From an uncultured Propionibacterium sp. (lineage in GTDB: Bacteria > Actinomycetota > Actinomycetes > Propionibacteriales > Propionibacteriaceae), in contig CALHWB010000041.1 in NCBI GenBank assembly GCA_938036835.1, forward strand, positions 1 through 64,000: DNA of 64,000 nt, given 5' to 3'. The position numbers and the translations under genes were made by a program. Under the pieces are notes generated by a model. That model was not told where the DNA came from. It ran no database searches and was given only the letters and a program-made list of their open reading frames with translations. Below are positions 37,174 through 45,826 of the stretch, one piece after another (positions within the stretch are counted from its first letter, which is position 1; the number at the start of each line of letters is the position of its first letter).

Positions 37174-37985
37174 AGCAGTATCTCGATCTGCTGCAACACG
37201 TCCTGGACCACGGGGTGCATAGATCCGACCGCACCGGCACCGGGACGCGCAGTGTCTTCGGCTACCAGATGCGCTTCGACCTGGCGGCCGGTTTTCCGCT
37301 GGTGACCACCAAGAAGGTGTTCACCAAGGCGGTCTTCGGGGAATTGCTGTGGTTCATCGGCGGCGGAACCAATATCGGTTGGCTACGGGAGCACGGCATC
37401 CACATCTGGGACCAATGGGCTGACCGGACCGGTGAACTCGGCCCCATCTATGGCTACCAGTGGCGCAGCTGGCCAGCCCCGGGCGGCCGGCAGATCGACC
37501 AGCTCGCCCAGGTCATCGAATCGATCACCACCGACCCGGACTCTCGCCGGCATATCGTGTCGGCCTGGAATGTCGGCCAACTCGATCAGATGGCCCTGCC
37601 ACCCTGTCATGCCTTCTTCCAGTTCTATGTCGCCCCGCCAGCGGTGGCTGGAGGGCCGGGACGATTGAGTTGCCAGCTCTACCAGCGTTCGGCCGACCTG
37701 TTCCTGGGAATGCCGTTCAATATCGCGTCCTATGCCACCTTGACCCACATGATCGCCCAGGTCTGCGGGCTGGAAGTAGGCGATTTCGTGCACACCTTGG
37801 GCGATGCGCATATCTACGACAACCATCTCGACCAGGTGCGGTTGCAGTTGGGCCGCGAACCCCGGCCGTTGCCGAAACTCTGGCTCAATCCCGAGGTGCA
37901 CGGCATCGACGGGTTCGCATTGGCCGATCTCAAGGTAACCGACTACGATCCGCACCCGGCGATCAAGGCGCCGATCGCGGTGTGA
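37170..37985 (+). CDS. thyA: thymidylate synthase
   Basis: Methylates dUMP to dTMP with methylenetetrahydrofolate (271 aa). The catalytic Cys lies in [12 protein letters not shown]. The dUMP phosphate contact is [11 protein letters not shown]; the folate and nucleotide segments [18 protein letters not shown] and [15 protein letters not shown] are intact. It begins with a GTG overlapping the rdgB stop. The dihydrofolate reductase 24 bp downstream recycles the dihydrofolate it makes. Confidence 0.97.
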   Translation: MKQYLDLLQHVLDHGVHRSDRTGTGTRSVFGYQMRFDLAAGFPLVTTKKVFTKAVFGELLWFIGGGTNIGWLREHGIHIWDQWADRTGELGPIYGYQWRSWPAPGGRQIDQLAQVIESITTDPDSRRHIVSAWNVGQLDQMALPPCHAFFQFYVAPPAVAGGPGRLSCQLYQRSADLFLGMPFNIASYATLTHMIAQVCGLEVGDFVHTLGDAHIYDNHLDQVRLQLGREPRPLPKLWLNPEVHGIDGFALADLKVTDYDPHPAIKAPIAV

Positions 37986-38009
37986 ACCTCGCCGAGGAGC
38001 GAAGGGCTT

Positions 38010-38534
38010 ATGACAATCAGGGCGATCGCGGTGCTGGCCCGCAACCGGGTGATCGGCACCGGGCGCGATCAGCCGTTCAAGTTCCCCGAGGACTGGGCCC
38101 GGTTCAAGCGGGTGACGATGGGCCATCCGCTGATCGTGGGACGCCGGACCCACGAGGTGATGGGGCTGCTGCCGGGCAGATTCAGCATAGTGGTCACCTC
38201 CCGTCCGCAGGCCATCTCGTTCCCGGCTGACGCCCAGGGACAGCCGCGGGGGATGGCGGTGGGTTCGATCGCCGATGCGTTGTCGGCGGGCCTGGCCCGA
38301 GACGAGGAGGTCTACGTGATCGGCGGTGGCCAAATCTACCGGCAGGCCTGGCCGTATCTCGCCGGACTGGAGATCACCTGGGTACACGCCGATGCCGAGG
38401 GCGGTGTGCTGTTTCCCGAGATAACCCCGGAGGAATGGGTGGAGACCGCGCGCACCGAACGGGGCGAATTCGATTTCGTCAGCTATCGCCGGCGTGAATT
38501 CGGCCCCGCGGACGCCGTGGGCGGGATTTGCTGA
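38010..38534 (+). CDS. folA: dihydrofolate reductase
   Basis: Reduces dihydrofolate from the thymidylate synthase reaction (174 aa). It starts IRAIAVLARNRVIGTGRDQPF, with the Trp/Phe-Pro-Glu-Asp (KFPEDWARFK) active-site helix, the NADPH-binding GRRTHEVMG, and VYVIGGGQIYRQAW. The usual bacterial active-site Trp before the substrate helix appears replaced by Phe in QPFKFPEDW. ATG 38010 is well placed 24 bp after thyA. Its end precedes dinB closely. Confidence 0.94.
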   Translation: MTIRAIAVLARNRVIGTGRDQPFKFPEDWARFKRVTMGHPLIVGRRTHEVMGLLPGRFSIVVTSRPQAISFPADAQGQPRGMAVGSIADALSAGLARDEEVYVIGGGQIYRQAWPYLAGLEITWVHADAEGGVLFPEITPEEWVETARTERGEFDFVSYRRREFGPADAVGGIC

Positions 38535-38548
38535 ACCGGGGTCCTGGC

Positions 38549-39976
38549 GTGCGTCCCACTCCCTCGATCCTGCATCTGGATCTGGATGCCTTCTTCGCCG
38601 CCGTGGAGCAGCGGGACAAGCCCTCCTTGCGCGGCCGGCCGGTGGTGGTCGGCGGTATCGCCGGCCGTGGCGTGGTGGCCACTGCAAGCTATGAGGCTCG
38701 CCGCTTCGGGGTGCGTTCGGCCATGTCAACCGCTGAAGCCCGGCGCCGGGCGCCGCATGCGGCCTATCTGTCGGGCAGGTTCGCCGCCTATCGGGAATCC
38801 AGTCGGATCGTGCTCGGCCTGTTGGCCGAGCTCAGCCCACTGGTCGAACCGCTTAGCCTGGACGAGGCCTATGTGGATCTGGCCGCCGGCGGGCATGATT
38901 GCGACGATCCGGCGCGGTTGGGCAGGCTGGTCGCCTGGTTGCGGGCCGAACTTGGCCAGCGCACCGAGGGCCTGACCGCTTCGGTCGGGGTGGGAACGAG
39001 CAAGTTCATCGCTAAACTCGCCTCCGAGCAGGCCAAACCGGCCGGCCAGTTGGTGGTGCCCGGCGGCGCGGAGGATGCGTTGATCCGCGACCTGCCGGTG
39101 CGGGCGATTCCCGGGGTGGGGCCGGCAACCATGGAGCGGCTCGCCCGGCTGGGGATCACCACGGTGACCGATCTGCGACGGGCCTCCGAACGTGAACTGA
39201 TCCGTGAACTGGGCGGCGCGGTCGGTAGGGGACTGCGGGAATTGGCCTTCGCCCGCGACGAACGCCCGGTGCAACCCAGCCGGGAGGCCAAATCGATCTC
39301 GGTGGAGGACACCTTCGAAACCGACCTGACCGATCGGGCCGAGATGGCTGCCGTACTGGAACGCGACGCCGCCATAGTGGCCGAACGCCTGCGACGGGCC
39401 GGCCAGTTCGCCCGCACCGTGTCGATCAAGGTGCGGCTGGCCGACTACACCACCTGGACCCGGTCGCGCACCCTGGAAGGCGCCACCGATGCCACCGAAC
39501 GGATTCGCGTGGTAGCGCTTGGCCTGCTGGCCGGACTGGCGGTCGAGGGCGGCGTCCGGCTGCTAGGGATCGGGGTGACCAATTTCGCCGCGGCCGCCCA
39601 GGAGGAACTGTTCGTCACCGAGGTCCCCGATTCGGCGGTGGTGGAGCAACTCTCGGTGGGGGTACCGGTGATGCGCCGCCGCCATGGCCGGGCGGATGCC
39701 TGGCTGCCCGGGTTGGATGTCGAGCATGGTGAACACGGCCGGGGCTGGGTATGGGGCGCCGGCCATGGAGTGGTGACCGTTCGTTTTGAAACCCGGCTCA
39801 CCGGGGTGGGGCCGGTCCGCTCGCTGCCGGCCGGCGACCCGCTGCTGCGACCGGCCGACCCCCTGCCGTTGGCCTGGCGATTGCCCGCCGAATCGCCCCA
39901 ATCGTCGTCTAGTCCACCGTCGCCGGCTACGGATGCGGCCATGCCGGACGGGGGAGCCTGCCCGCATGCGGATTGA
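38549..39976 (+). CDS. dinB: DNA polymerase IV (Y family)
   Basis: Error-prone translesion polymerase (about 475 aa). Catalytic motifs are HLDLDAFFAAVEQ at the N-terminus and PLSLDEAYVDL near residue 110. The helix-hairpin-helix region AIPGVGPATMERLARLG and a little-finger domain with ARTVSIKVRLADYTTWTRS follow. The C-terminus of about 100 residues is Pro/Arg-rich and extends beyond the typical 350-aa core. No canonical beta-clamp motif is obvious. GTG 38549 is the assigned start; TTG 38528, overlapping folA, is possible. Confidence 0.93.
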   Translation: MRPTPSILHLDLDAFFAAVEQRDKPSLRGRPVVVGGIAGRGVVATASYEARRFGVRSAMSTAEARRRAPHAAYLSGRFAAYRESSRIVLGLLAELSPLVEPLSLDEAYVDLAAGGHDCDDPARLGRLVAWLRAELGQRTEGLTASVGVGTSKFIAKLASEQAKPAGQLVVPGGAEDALIRDLPVRAIPGVGPATMERLARLGITTVTDLRRASERELIRELGGAVGRGLRELAFARDERPVQPSREAKSISVEDTFETDLTDRAEMAAVLERDAAIVAERLRRAGQFARTVSIKVRLADYTTWTRSRTLEGATDATERIRVVALGLLAGLAVEGGVRLLGIGVTNFAAAAQEELFVTEVPDSAVVEQLSVGVPVMRRRHGRADAWLPGLDVEHGEHGRGWVWGAGHGVVTVRFETRLTGVGPVRSLPAGDPLLRPADPLPLAWRLPAESPQSSSSPPSPATDAAMPDGGACPHAD

Positions 39977-40027
39977 TCGACGGCCGGCCGGTTGGCCATC
40001 GGGGCGCCGCGATTCGCCGGCTTGAAA

Positions 40028-40065
40028 GCGCCCAGCCGCCCCGGCGTCGCGGTGCGGCTGGGCGC
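40028..40065. terminator. bidirectional terminator, dinB / P450
   Basis: GCGCCCAGCCGC (40028-40039) pairs perfectly with GCGGCTGGGCGC (40054-40065) over a 14-nt loop. It lies midway between two convergent stop codons. A GAAAG run flanks it on the left, so a short U-rich stretch follows on the minus strand. Confidence 0.6.
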
Positions 40066-40110
40066 CCGGGTCGTCCCGGAGCATCCGTAGCCTGGGCGTT
40101 CGCCAACCGG

Positions 40111-41229
40111 CTAGCCCAATCTCACCAGCACCCGCTGGTAGCCGCCGACCGGTGGCAGTTCGCGCTCGGTGGGCCCAACCAGTTCAATGGCGGCGGCATG
40201 GCCGAGCAGCGCTCGGGTGAAGATCCGTAACTCGAGACTGGCCAATGGCCGCCCCGGGCACATATGCGGACCGACACCGTAGACCAGGTTATGGGGCGCG
40301 TTCTGCTGGGGGCGGAAGGCCTCCGGATCGCCGAAGACGCGCGGATCGCGGTTAGCCGCGGTCCAGTTCAGCACGATTCGCTGACCAGCAGATATGGGGC
40401 AGCCGGATACTTCGGTATCCGTGGTGGCGATGCGACGATTCGACACGAAGGGGTCGTCGATGCGCAGGATCTCGTCGATGGCCTGATCGAGCCGTTGATC
40501 GTCCAGTTCGCGGAACTCGCCGAGCGACTCGGGATGAGTGGCCAGCCAATGGGTGACCACGCCCACGCATAGCGCCATCGAGCCCAGATCTCCGCCAGTC
40601 CAGTTGCGCAAGATCGAAACCAGGATCGCGCGGGCATCCGGTCTACCGTCGTAAACCAGCGCGATTAGTTCCCCGGTGACGTCGTCGCCGAACTCGCCGC
40701 TGGCCAGGCGCGGGCCGACGACCTCCTCGATGATCTGGTCATAGGCTTCGGCGACCAGCCGGGTGCGGGCCAGTTCCCCGGATCGGGCGGCGCTATGGTT
40801 GTCGGCCATCCAGGCCAGCAGCCGGGGTTCCAGCTCGGCAGGCCAGCCAAGCCAAACGGTCATGGCTCGAACCGCGTATCGGGAACCGAGGTCGGCGACC
40901 GCGTCCAGTACCTGGCAGGGCGAGGTAGCCGCAAGCAACTCGGCGGCCACCCGCTGCAGGCGGGGCTGCAACTCGGCCATCCGCTGTGGGGTGAAAAAGG
41001 GATCGATCAATGCCCGGTAGCGGGCATGCTCGGGGCCATCCAGGCCATTGGGTACCTGCCGGAAACGCGATACGGCGCTGGAAAAGGTGCCCGGATCTGT
41101 CGCGATCTGGGTGACGTCGCCGTGCCGGGCGACGATCAGCGTACCCTGCTGGTTGCGGGAGATTCCGGCTTCCCGCAGCGCATCATAGTCGAGTCGGGGG
41201 TCGGTGGGATCCTGATCGTAGACGCTCAC
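40111..41229 (-). CDS. cytochrome P450
   Basis: A 372-aa class I-type P450, cytoplasmic. The heme-thiolate Cys is in YGVGPHMCPGRPLA near the C-terminus and the K-helix ExxR is EILR. The I-helix, normally A/G-G-x-D/E-T, reads TGGDLGSMA, so the Thr that helps oxygen activation is replaced by Leu. This places it among P450s with altered oxygen chemistry, or peroxide-using ones. The length is slightly short because the N-terminus lacks the usual A-helix extension. No ferredoxin or reductase gene is nearby. Substrate unknown. Confidence 0.88.
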   Translation of the reverse strand: MSVYDQDPTDPRLDYDALREAGISRNQQGTLIVARHGDVTQIATDPGTFSSAVSRFRQVPNGLDGPEHARYRALIDPFFTPQRMAELQPRLQRVAAELLAATSPCQVLDAVADLGSRYAVRAMTVWLGWPAELEPRLLAWMADNHSAARSGELARTRLVAEAYDQIIEEVVGPRLASGEFGDDVTGELIALVYDGRPDARAILVSILRNWTGGDLGSMALCVGVVTHWLATHPESLGEFRELDDQRLDQAIDEILRIDDPFVSNRRIATTDTEVSGCPISAGQRIVLNWTAANRDPRVFGDPEAFRPQQNAPHNLVYGVGPHMCPGRPLASLELRIFTRALLGHAAAIELVGPTERELPPVGGYQRVLVRLG

Positions 41230-41335
41230 ACCGACGATTCTAAGGGGTACTAGGGATTTAATGAACTTATCCGGCTGCCTGTGGCCCAGATCGGCTGTCG
41301 TGCGCCGTCAACCGTGCGAGCCGGATCCCGGGATG

Positions 41336-41417
41336 TGCCGGAGAAGGGAGTCGAACCCTCACACCTTGCGGTACAGGAACCTAAATCCTGCGTGTCTGCC
41401 AGTTCCACCACTCCGGC
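41336..41417 (-). tRNA. tRNA-Leu (UAG)
   Basis: An 82-nt minus-strand tRNA. The acceptor arms GCCGGAG (41411-41417) and CTCCGGC (41337-41343) pair fully, with discriminator A at 41336. The anticodon stem CAGGA/TCCTG encloses loop TTTAGGT with anticodon UAG, which reads CUN leucine codons. A long variable arm (ACCGCAAGGT) supports a leucine class II tRNA. CCA is not encoded. A decayed copy of its central 41 nt occurs at 46293. Confidence 0.95.
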
Positions 41418-41447
41418 CTGCCCGTGGTCGGGCCGAACCAGCATAGT

Positions 41448-41933
41448 TCACGAATGCCCCAAGCCCAGCTCCCGGCTCAGCCGTGTCACGTGTCCGGTCG
41501 CCCGCACATTGTACTGGGCCAGCGCGATGGTACCTTGGCCGTCGGCGCCGACATCGATCAGGAAGGTGGACCGCAGCACTCCTTCGAGGATCTTGCCGTA
41601 GAGCCTTTTCGTGCCCCAGGCGCCGTAGGCGCCGATCGTCTCGTGCCGTTGGTCGCCCAATAGCACCAGACGCAGTTCCTTGCGATCGCGGAATCTGCGG
41701 AGTGCCTCCGGCGGATCAGGCGAGATACCGATGATGTCAATGCCGGCGGCCAGGAAATCCTCGCGGGCGGCGGTGAAATCCACCGCCTGGGTGGTGCAAC
41801 CGGGGGTCATGGCTGCCGGATAGAAGTAGACGATCACCTTGCGTCCAGCGAAGTCGGACAGCGAGACCAGACGACCGTCGGCGTCCGGCAGGGTGAATGC
41901 TGGGGCAAGGTCGCCCCGGGCGAGCTGCGTCAT
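41448..41933 (-). CDS. bcp: peroxiredoxin, bacterioferritin comigratory protein type
   Basis: Thiol peroxidase of 161 aa that detoxifies hydrogen and alkyl peroxides. The peroxidatic Cys is in YPAAMTPGCTTQAVDF, within the Pro-x-x-x-Thr-Pro-x-Cys motif. The resolving Cys five residues later in E. coli Bcp is Val here (CTTQAV), so it should work as a 1-Cys enzyme with an external thiol. The start is ATG 41933. It sits just upstream of tRNA-Leu on the same strand and is divergent to the DUF3618 gene. Confidence 0.92.
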   Translation of the reverse strand: MTQLARGDLAPAFTLPDADGRLVSLSDFAGRKVIVYFYPAAMTPGCTTQAVDFTAAREDFLAAGIDIIGISPDPPEALRRFRDRKELRLVLLGDQRHETIGAYGAWGTKRLYGKILEGVLRSTFLIDVGADGQGTIALAQYNVRATGHVTRLSRELGLGHS

Positions 41934-42036
41934 GCACTCACGATAGGCCATGGGTATCGTCGGGCGCGCGACGACCGCGCAGGGAATTAGGGAATAGGCT
42001 AAGGCCGAAGAACTTCGAACCGCAGTGGAGGACACC

Positions 42037-42366
42037 GTGGCCCGTAACCAACGCACTCCGGAACAGATCCGAGCCGAGATCGCCGCACACCGGCATGCCA
42101 TGACGGTCGGAATCGAGGGCCTCGTCTCCGAGGTACACCCGACTGCCGTCAAGGGCCGTGCCATCAAGGACGCCAAGCAGGCCATCGCGAACACCCGAGA
42201 CATGGTGACCGAAACGATCGAGGAGTCGCGCAGCTATTTCGTCGATGAGGGTGGGGTGCGCTGGAACAATGTGGGCACCGTCGCGTTGATCGTGGTCGGT
42301 TCCTTGGCCGTGCTCGGGGTAATCGGGGGTACCGCGGCCCTGATCCGCAAGGTGTCAAGCCGATGA
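42037..42366 (+). CDS. DUF3618 membrane-anchored small protein
   Basis: A 109-aa protein. An N-terminal helix RTPEQIRAEIAAHRHAMTVGIEGLVSEVHP is the DUF3618 signature, followed by an amphipathic region and one membrane helix near residues 80-103 ending in basic RKVSSR. The GTG at 42037 has GGAGG five bases upstream and is better than GTG 42025. Its stop overlaps the GroES-like gene by 4 bp. Members of the family are thought to be membrane-associated stress proteins; function is unproven. Confidence 0.82.
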   Translation: MARNQRTPEQIRAEIAAHRHAMTVGIEGLVSEVHPTAVKGRAIKDAKQAIANTRDMVTETIEESRSYFVDEGGVRWNNVGTVALIVVGSLAVLGVIGGTAALIRKVSSR

Positions 42367-42755
42367 GCGAGCCGATGGTCGGCGATCCTGCCGAGCCGGG
42401 CAGCCATGCCGCGACCAGCCAGATGGCCGCAGCCGAACCCAGCAGCCCGCTGCCGATCCAGATGCTGCACGACCGCGTCCTGGTCGATCCCGACGCCGAG
42501 AGCGAACGGCGCAGCTCGGGCGGCATTCTGATCCCAGCCACCGTGCGGATGGATCGCAAGCTGGCCTGGGCCAAAGTGGTCGCCATCGGCGCTAGCGTGC
42601 GCACCGTCAAATTGGACGACCGGGTGCTGTTCGATCCGAGCGAACGGGCCGAGGTCGAGTTGCGCAACAAGTCGTATGTACTGCTGCGGGAGCGCGATCT
42701 GCATGCGGTGGCCGCCGAGCGACTCAGCGATGCCGATACCGGCTTGTATCTGTGA
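42363..42755 (+). CDS. GroES-like chaperonin protein (Cpn10 fold)
   Basis: A 130-aa protein with a Cpn10 domain after an acidic, Pro/Ser-rich N-terminal extension of about 33 residues. The domain has MLHDRVLVDPDAE, the mobile-loop-like ERRSSGGILIPA and WAKVVAIGASV. The ending RDLHAVAAERL differs from classical GroES (DILAI). It is not beside groEL but follows the DUF3618 gene by a 4-bp overlap. It may be a paralogue with a special partner rather than the main GroES. Confidence in the fold is high, in the role low. Confidence 0.8.
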   Translation: MSEPMVGDPAEPGSHAATSQMAAAEPSSPLPIQMLHDRVLVDPDAESERRSSGGILIPATVRMDRKLAWAKVVAIGASVRTVKLDDRVLFDPSERAEVELRNKSYVLLRERDLHAVAAERLSDADTGLYL

Positions 42756-42874
42756 TACCCGGCGATCGTCGTAGCGCGCCCGGATCGATCTGCGAGCGCA
42801 TCGGGCCGGCTCGGACGAGCCTGGGTCAGGATTTCATGTTCGGTGAGAACCTGCGCTAAAGTTCCTGTTTGCGC

Positions 42875-42947
<73 letters not shown>

Positions 42948-43524
42948 CTCAACGATCGGATCCCGGCCCCGCGGTCGGGACCCGATGGCTTTCCGGGACC
43001 GCACGCGGCACCTACGTCCGGGGCCAAGCGGACAGCGGGTCGTCGGCGTTCCAGGAACCTGCCAGGCGTGGGTCGTCGCCGACTCCGGCCGGGCACCCGG
43101 TGCTTCGCGAATCACCGGCTCAATGGCTTTGCCACGCCAGGTGGGGTATTGGAGACCGAATCGCCGCGCAGCGAGATCTGGGCGACCACGGCCCACATCA
43201 CCCGAGGCCGGCTCAGCCAAGGCAAGCCAGAACCTGAGCGCCGGGCCGGCGACTCACCACCGGCGATCCTTGTGAGCCGATCTGGTGGACAGCGGCTCGT
43301 CTGCAGCGATGACCCGTTTGCCAGACAGCATGGCCAATGATCGAGCAAGATCGGCGGCTGAGAGCGCCTCCGAAAAGCCCAGAGTGGGTCCGCCCGCCGT
43401 TGCCGCCAATCGCGGACGGCACCAGGCGGGTACGGCGGTGGTGGGCGTGGATATGAGACGCCCTCTGGTGGTCCGGTGGGTTCCTGGCGGTGCCGATGCT
43501 ATCCAGGCGGCCAGGGCCGGGCGG
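42948..43524. other. gene-poor stretch after tRNA-Lys
   Basis: About 580 bp without a supportable gene. Both strands have only short open frames without recognisable motifs or convincing ribosome sites, and several end in frame with each other's shadows. It may hold decayed coding sequence: the minus-strand reading LGFSEALSAADLARSLAMLSG at about 43310-43380 has protein-like composition but no start context. It borders the toxin operon. Confidence 0.5.
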
Positions 43525-43923
43525 TCAACTGAACTGGTCCAGCGGAAGGTCCTGCCAGTCCTGGAAGACATCGGAGGCCTCGTCGTCGGCGCGCAGCACC
43601 CGGCCCAGGCCCTGACCGGGATTGCCGACCCAGACATCGGCGGCGTCCGGATCGAACAGCTGCCGGATCGCGACCACCAGTTTGGCCACGTAGGGCCGGT
43701 CGCCCTCGATCAGCACGATCCCGTCGTCGAGCACCACCCGCTGGAAGTCGTACTCGGTTTGGGTGGTGTCCCATTGCAATGCGGTGTGGGTTTCGTCGCG
43801 GCGTTCGACATGCGGTTGCGCACCCGCGAACGACAGCCGCCCCAGGCCCTGCTCGACCTGCTCGGCCGTCAGGTTGAACCGGGACGAATCGGCCCGGAAG
43901 ACCCCGATCATCCGATGACTCAA
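43525..43923 (-). CDS. probable immunity protein of the toxin operon
   Basis: A 132-aa acidic protein with no family I recognise. It starts MSHRMIGVFRADSSRF and is rich in Asp, Glu and Gln, with an acidic patch near LFDPDAADVWVG and RADDEASDVFQDWQDL. Position is the main evidence: it is the gene directly after the nuclease-fold toxin, 49 bp downstream on the same strand, where immunity genes normally lie, and it is cytosolic with no signal. It may bind and block the toxin. Other roles remain open. Confidence 0.55.
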   Translation of the reverse strand: MSHRMIGVFRADSSRFNLTAEQVEQGLGRLSFAGAQPHVERRDETHTALQWDTTQTEYDFQRVVLDDGIVLIEGDRPYVAKLVVAIRQLFDPDAADVWVGNPGQGLGRVLRADDEASDVFQDWQDLPLDQFS

Positions 43924-43972
43924 CTCAATACTCCTCGCCTGGCAGCGACCGTTGGCCGCGGTGCCTCCTACC

Positions 43973-44581
43973 TCATGGTACGTACTTCACCTCGAAGGGA
44001 AAGTCTGGCCCCATCTTGTCACGGATATACTTGGTCAGATAACGCTGTGCCTCGGGTGTGTTGGTGATGAATTCCACCTTGGTCGCTGGTGTGGCTGGAT
44101 CGTCGATGACAGCTTTGTATCTGACCAACTCGTCGTCCAGGTCCTTCCGGAGGAAATCCGGCCCGTTGCCCTCATAGGGTGATTTGCCTGCACCGGGGTC
44201 GCGCACCGCCTTGGAATCCTTGATCACTACTTCGTTACCGCGCACCTCAATGCTATCCGCCCATATCTTCTCTCCCGAACCAGCGGTCAACTCGTACTCG
44301 GTATTACCGCAGGTCCGGCGTTGGTATTGTGCGTCCACACTTGATCCTGTCGAGGCCCTCTTGGTCTTGAGGCCATTCATCCATTTTTTGATCTTGGCGG
44401 TATCCCACTGCTGCGGGGCGCCGGGCGAGCCGGTCGGATGCCGAGCGGTGCCACCACCTGGCAGCGTCTTGATCGCGGTGGTGCCCAGCGCGCCGGCCGT
44501 GACCACCACGTATGTGACCGCCGGTACCGCCCGCACCAAGATGCCGGCACCGACCGAGACGACTACGAGTTCACCTGCCAT
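43973..44581 (-). CDS. restriction-endonuclease-fold toxin (polymorphic toxin C-domain)
   Basis: A 202-aa protein. Residues 6-35 are a hydrophobic Val/Ala/Gly-rich segment, followed by a Gly/Pro linker. From about residue 85 the sequence YQRRTCGNTEYEL, IWADSIEV, EVVIKDSKAV has the order of a restriction-endonuclease-like toxin domain: a core Asp (109) and the D-x-K site (Asp122-Ser-Lys124). This matches the Tox-REase type found at the ends of type VII polymorphic toxins. A final region TKYIRDKMGPDFPFEV closes the fold. It starts 7 bp after the CpnT-N-like gene, which may supply the secretion domain. Presumed DNase acting on rivals; not tested. Confidence 0.65.
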   Translation of the reverse strand: MAGELVVVSVGAGILVRAVPAVTYVVVTAGALGTTAIKTLPGGGTARHPTGSPGAPQQWDTAKIKKWMNGLKTKRASTGSSVDAQYQRRTCGNTEYELTAGSGEKIWADSIEVRGNEVVIKDSKAVRDPGAGKSPYEGNGPDFLRKDLDDELVRYKAVIDDPATPATKVEFITNTPEAQRYLTKYIRDKMGPDFPFEVKYVP

Positions 44582-44588
44582 TTCGCAC

Positions 44589-45068
44589 CTATAGCACCAG
44601 CGCCGAGACCGTTCGCGCCTCAGCGCTAAGCAGCTTTGCGTGCACGAGACGACACCTAGGTAGGAAGGAGGCGCGGTCCCACGGCCAAGCCAGAAGTGCG
44701 GTCGCCCGCTCGTAGTGCTCAGCGACGCCGGTCAGTTCGTCCACTACGAGCTGCTTGAACTCGGCCACCGTCTCGTTGGCCTTCCGAAGGCCCCGGGCAA
44801 CCCCCTCGCAGAAGGTTACATAGGCTGCCAGTGAGGTGGGATTGCTCTCGCCAGCCATGTAGTCGCGGAAGTTGTCGGTGGCGGGGGTGTCGTTGTGGCT
44901 GAGTACATATCGCACCGAGTCGGACAGCTCACCACCTACTCTGCCCGCCTCGCGGGCGGCTTCATCCCAGTCGGTGGCCAGTTCGAGTAGGTAGTCCTCG
45001 TTTATCTGCGGCCATCCGATGGGTACGAAGAAGCGCATCAGATTCGCCTCCTCGGGAAGTGTGATCAC
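44589..45068 (-). CDS. WXG100-like protein resembling the CpnT N-terminal domain
   Basis: A 159-aa, mostly helical protein. It starts ITLPEEANLMRFFVPIGWPQINEDYLLELATDW, the form seen at the N-terminus of CpnT-type toxins (a double WXG100-like helical hairpin). AREAGRVGGELSDSVRYVL and a long second helical pair follow. In CpnT this domain leads straight into the toxin; here the gene stops and the toxin begins 7 bp later, so the toxin is split into two polypeptides or a stop has arisen between them. GTG 45068 overlaps the upstream stop (GTGA). Confidence 0.7.
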   Translation of the reverse strand: MITLPEEANLMRFFVPIGWPQINEDYLLELATDWDEAAREAGRVGGELSDSVRYVLSHNDTPATDNFRDYMAGESNPTSLAAYVTFCEGVARGLRKANETVAEFKQLVVDELTGVAEHYERATALLAWPWDRASFLPRCRLVHAKLLSAEARTVSALVL

Positions 45069-45376
45069 GGTGGGTCTCCCGCGTCGTCTGCGATGTCGGT
45101 ATTGTGCTCCTCGACGCGTTGGTAGGCTTCGCCTGTCACGGTCAGTTCGCCGCCCTCGGCTTTCAGGCCAGCGCGCAGCCCCTGAACCACCTTTTCGCTG
45201 CCGTCGCGTAGCCCGTTCAGGTTCCGTGCCATCGCCAAGTCAACCGCCGATAACCAGCCGGTGCCAGCGGCCTGCGCTGAGGTGTTCGCGACGGCCGCCT
45301 CCAGCGCAGGCAGGGCGTCGGAGGAGTTCTCGAAGTCCTGGCCCGACCGTTTCCAGGATTGCCACTCGAACCTCAT
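45065..45376 (-). CDS. WXG100/EspC-like secreted helical protein
   Basis: A 103-aa protein with two predicted helices. It begins MRFEWQSWKRSGQDFENSS and has a turn near TGWLSAVDLAMARNL, reminiscent of the small WXG100 or EspC-type type VII substrates that escort toxins. The C-terminal part is acidic. The ATG overlaps the upstream YbaB-like stop by 4 bp and its own stop overlaps the next gene, so the three are strictly coupled. Helical-hairpin identity is by pattern only. Confidence 0.55.
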   Translation of the reverse strand: MRFEWQSWKRSGQDFENSSDALPALEAAVANTSAQAAGTGWLSAVDLAMARNLNGLRDGSEKVVQGLRAGLKAEGGELTVTGEAYQRVEEHNTDIADDAGDPP

Positions 45377-45684
45377 GAACCGTCCCAGTCACGGGCACGG
45401 GCGACGATCTCATCGAAACGCGCGCGGGCCACCGCGGTATCCGCCTCGATGCGACGCAGTACCTCGGCCTCGGGATGGTCTTGGACGAAAGCCAGCATTC
45501 GCGTCTCGTAGCTCTCCAACGCTTGGTTGACTGCCTCGATCACCGCTCGCTGGAAAGCGGAGTACCGGGCAGGAACCAGCGAACTGTCAGCCTCAATGGC
45601 TGACAGCCGGCCGTTTCGAACCACCACTCGCACGCTGGCATCCGAGGACTCACCCTCAGCCTGTACGACCTCGTCATCCGCCAT
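45373..45684 (-). CDS. YbaB/EbfC-family-like protein of a type VII toxin operon
   Basis: A 103-aa protein, first gene of the toxin operon. The N-terminal half SVRVVVRNGRLSAIEAD resembles the YbaB/EbfC beta strand region, followed by a long helix (FQRAVIEAVNQALESYE and ARARFDEIVARARDW). In mycobacteria the ESX-1-associated EspL is a YbaB-like protein with an accessory role in secretion. The ATG at 45684 was chosen over the long upstream reading, which has no domain signal. Probably a chaperone or regulatory partner. Confidence 0.6.
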   Translation of the reverse strand: MADDEVVQAEGESSDASVRVVVRNGRLSAIEADSSLVPARYSAFQRAVIEAVNQALESYETRMLAFVQDHPEAEVLRRIEADTAVARARFDEIVARARDWDGS

Positions 45685-45826
45685 GATCTGCGCCTCCGCT
45701 GCATATGGTAGAACCTCACGGGTGCAGCGGCACCTGTCACCAGTCCAATCGCGAGGGTCGTGCCGCAATCCCCGGGCCCCAACGCGCTCGACCGGCCATG
45801 TCCCAAGGCTGCGCATTCGGCATTCA

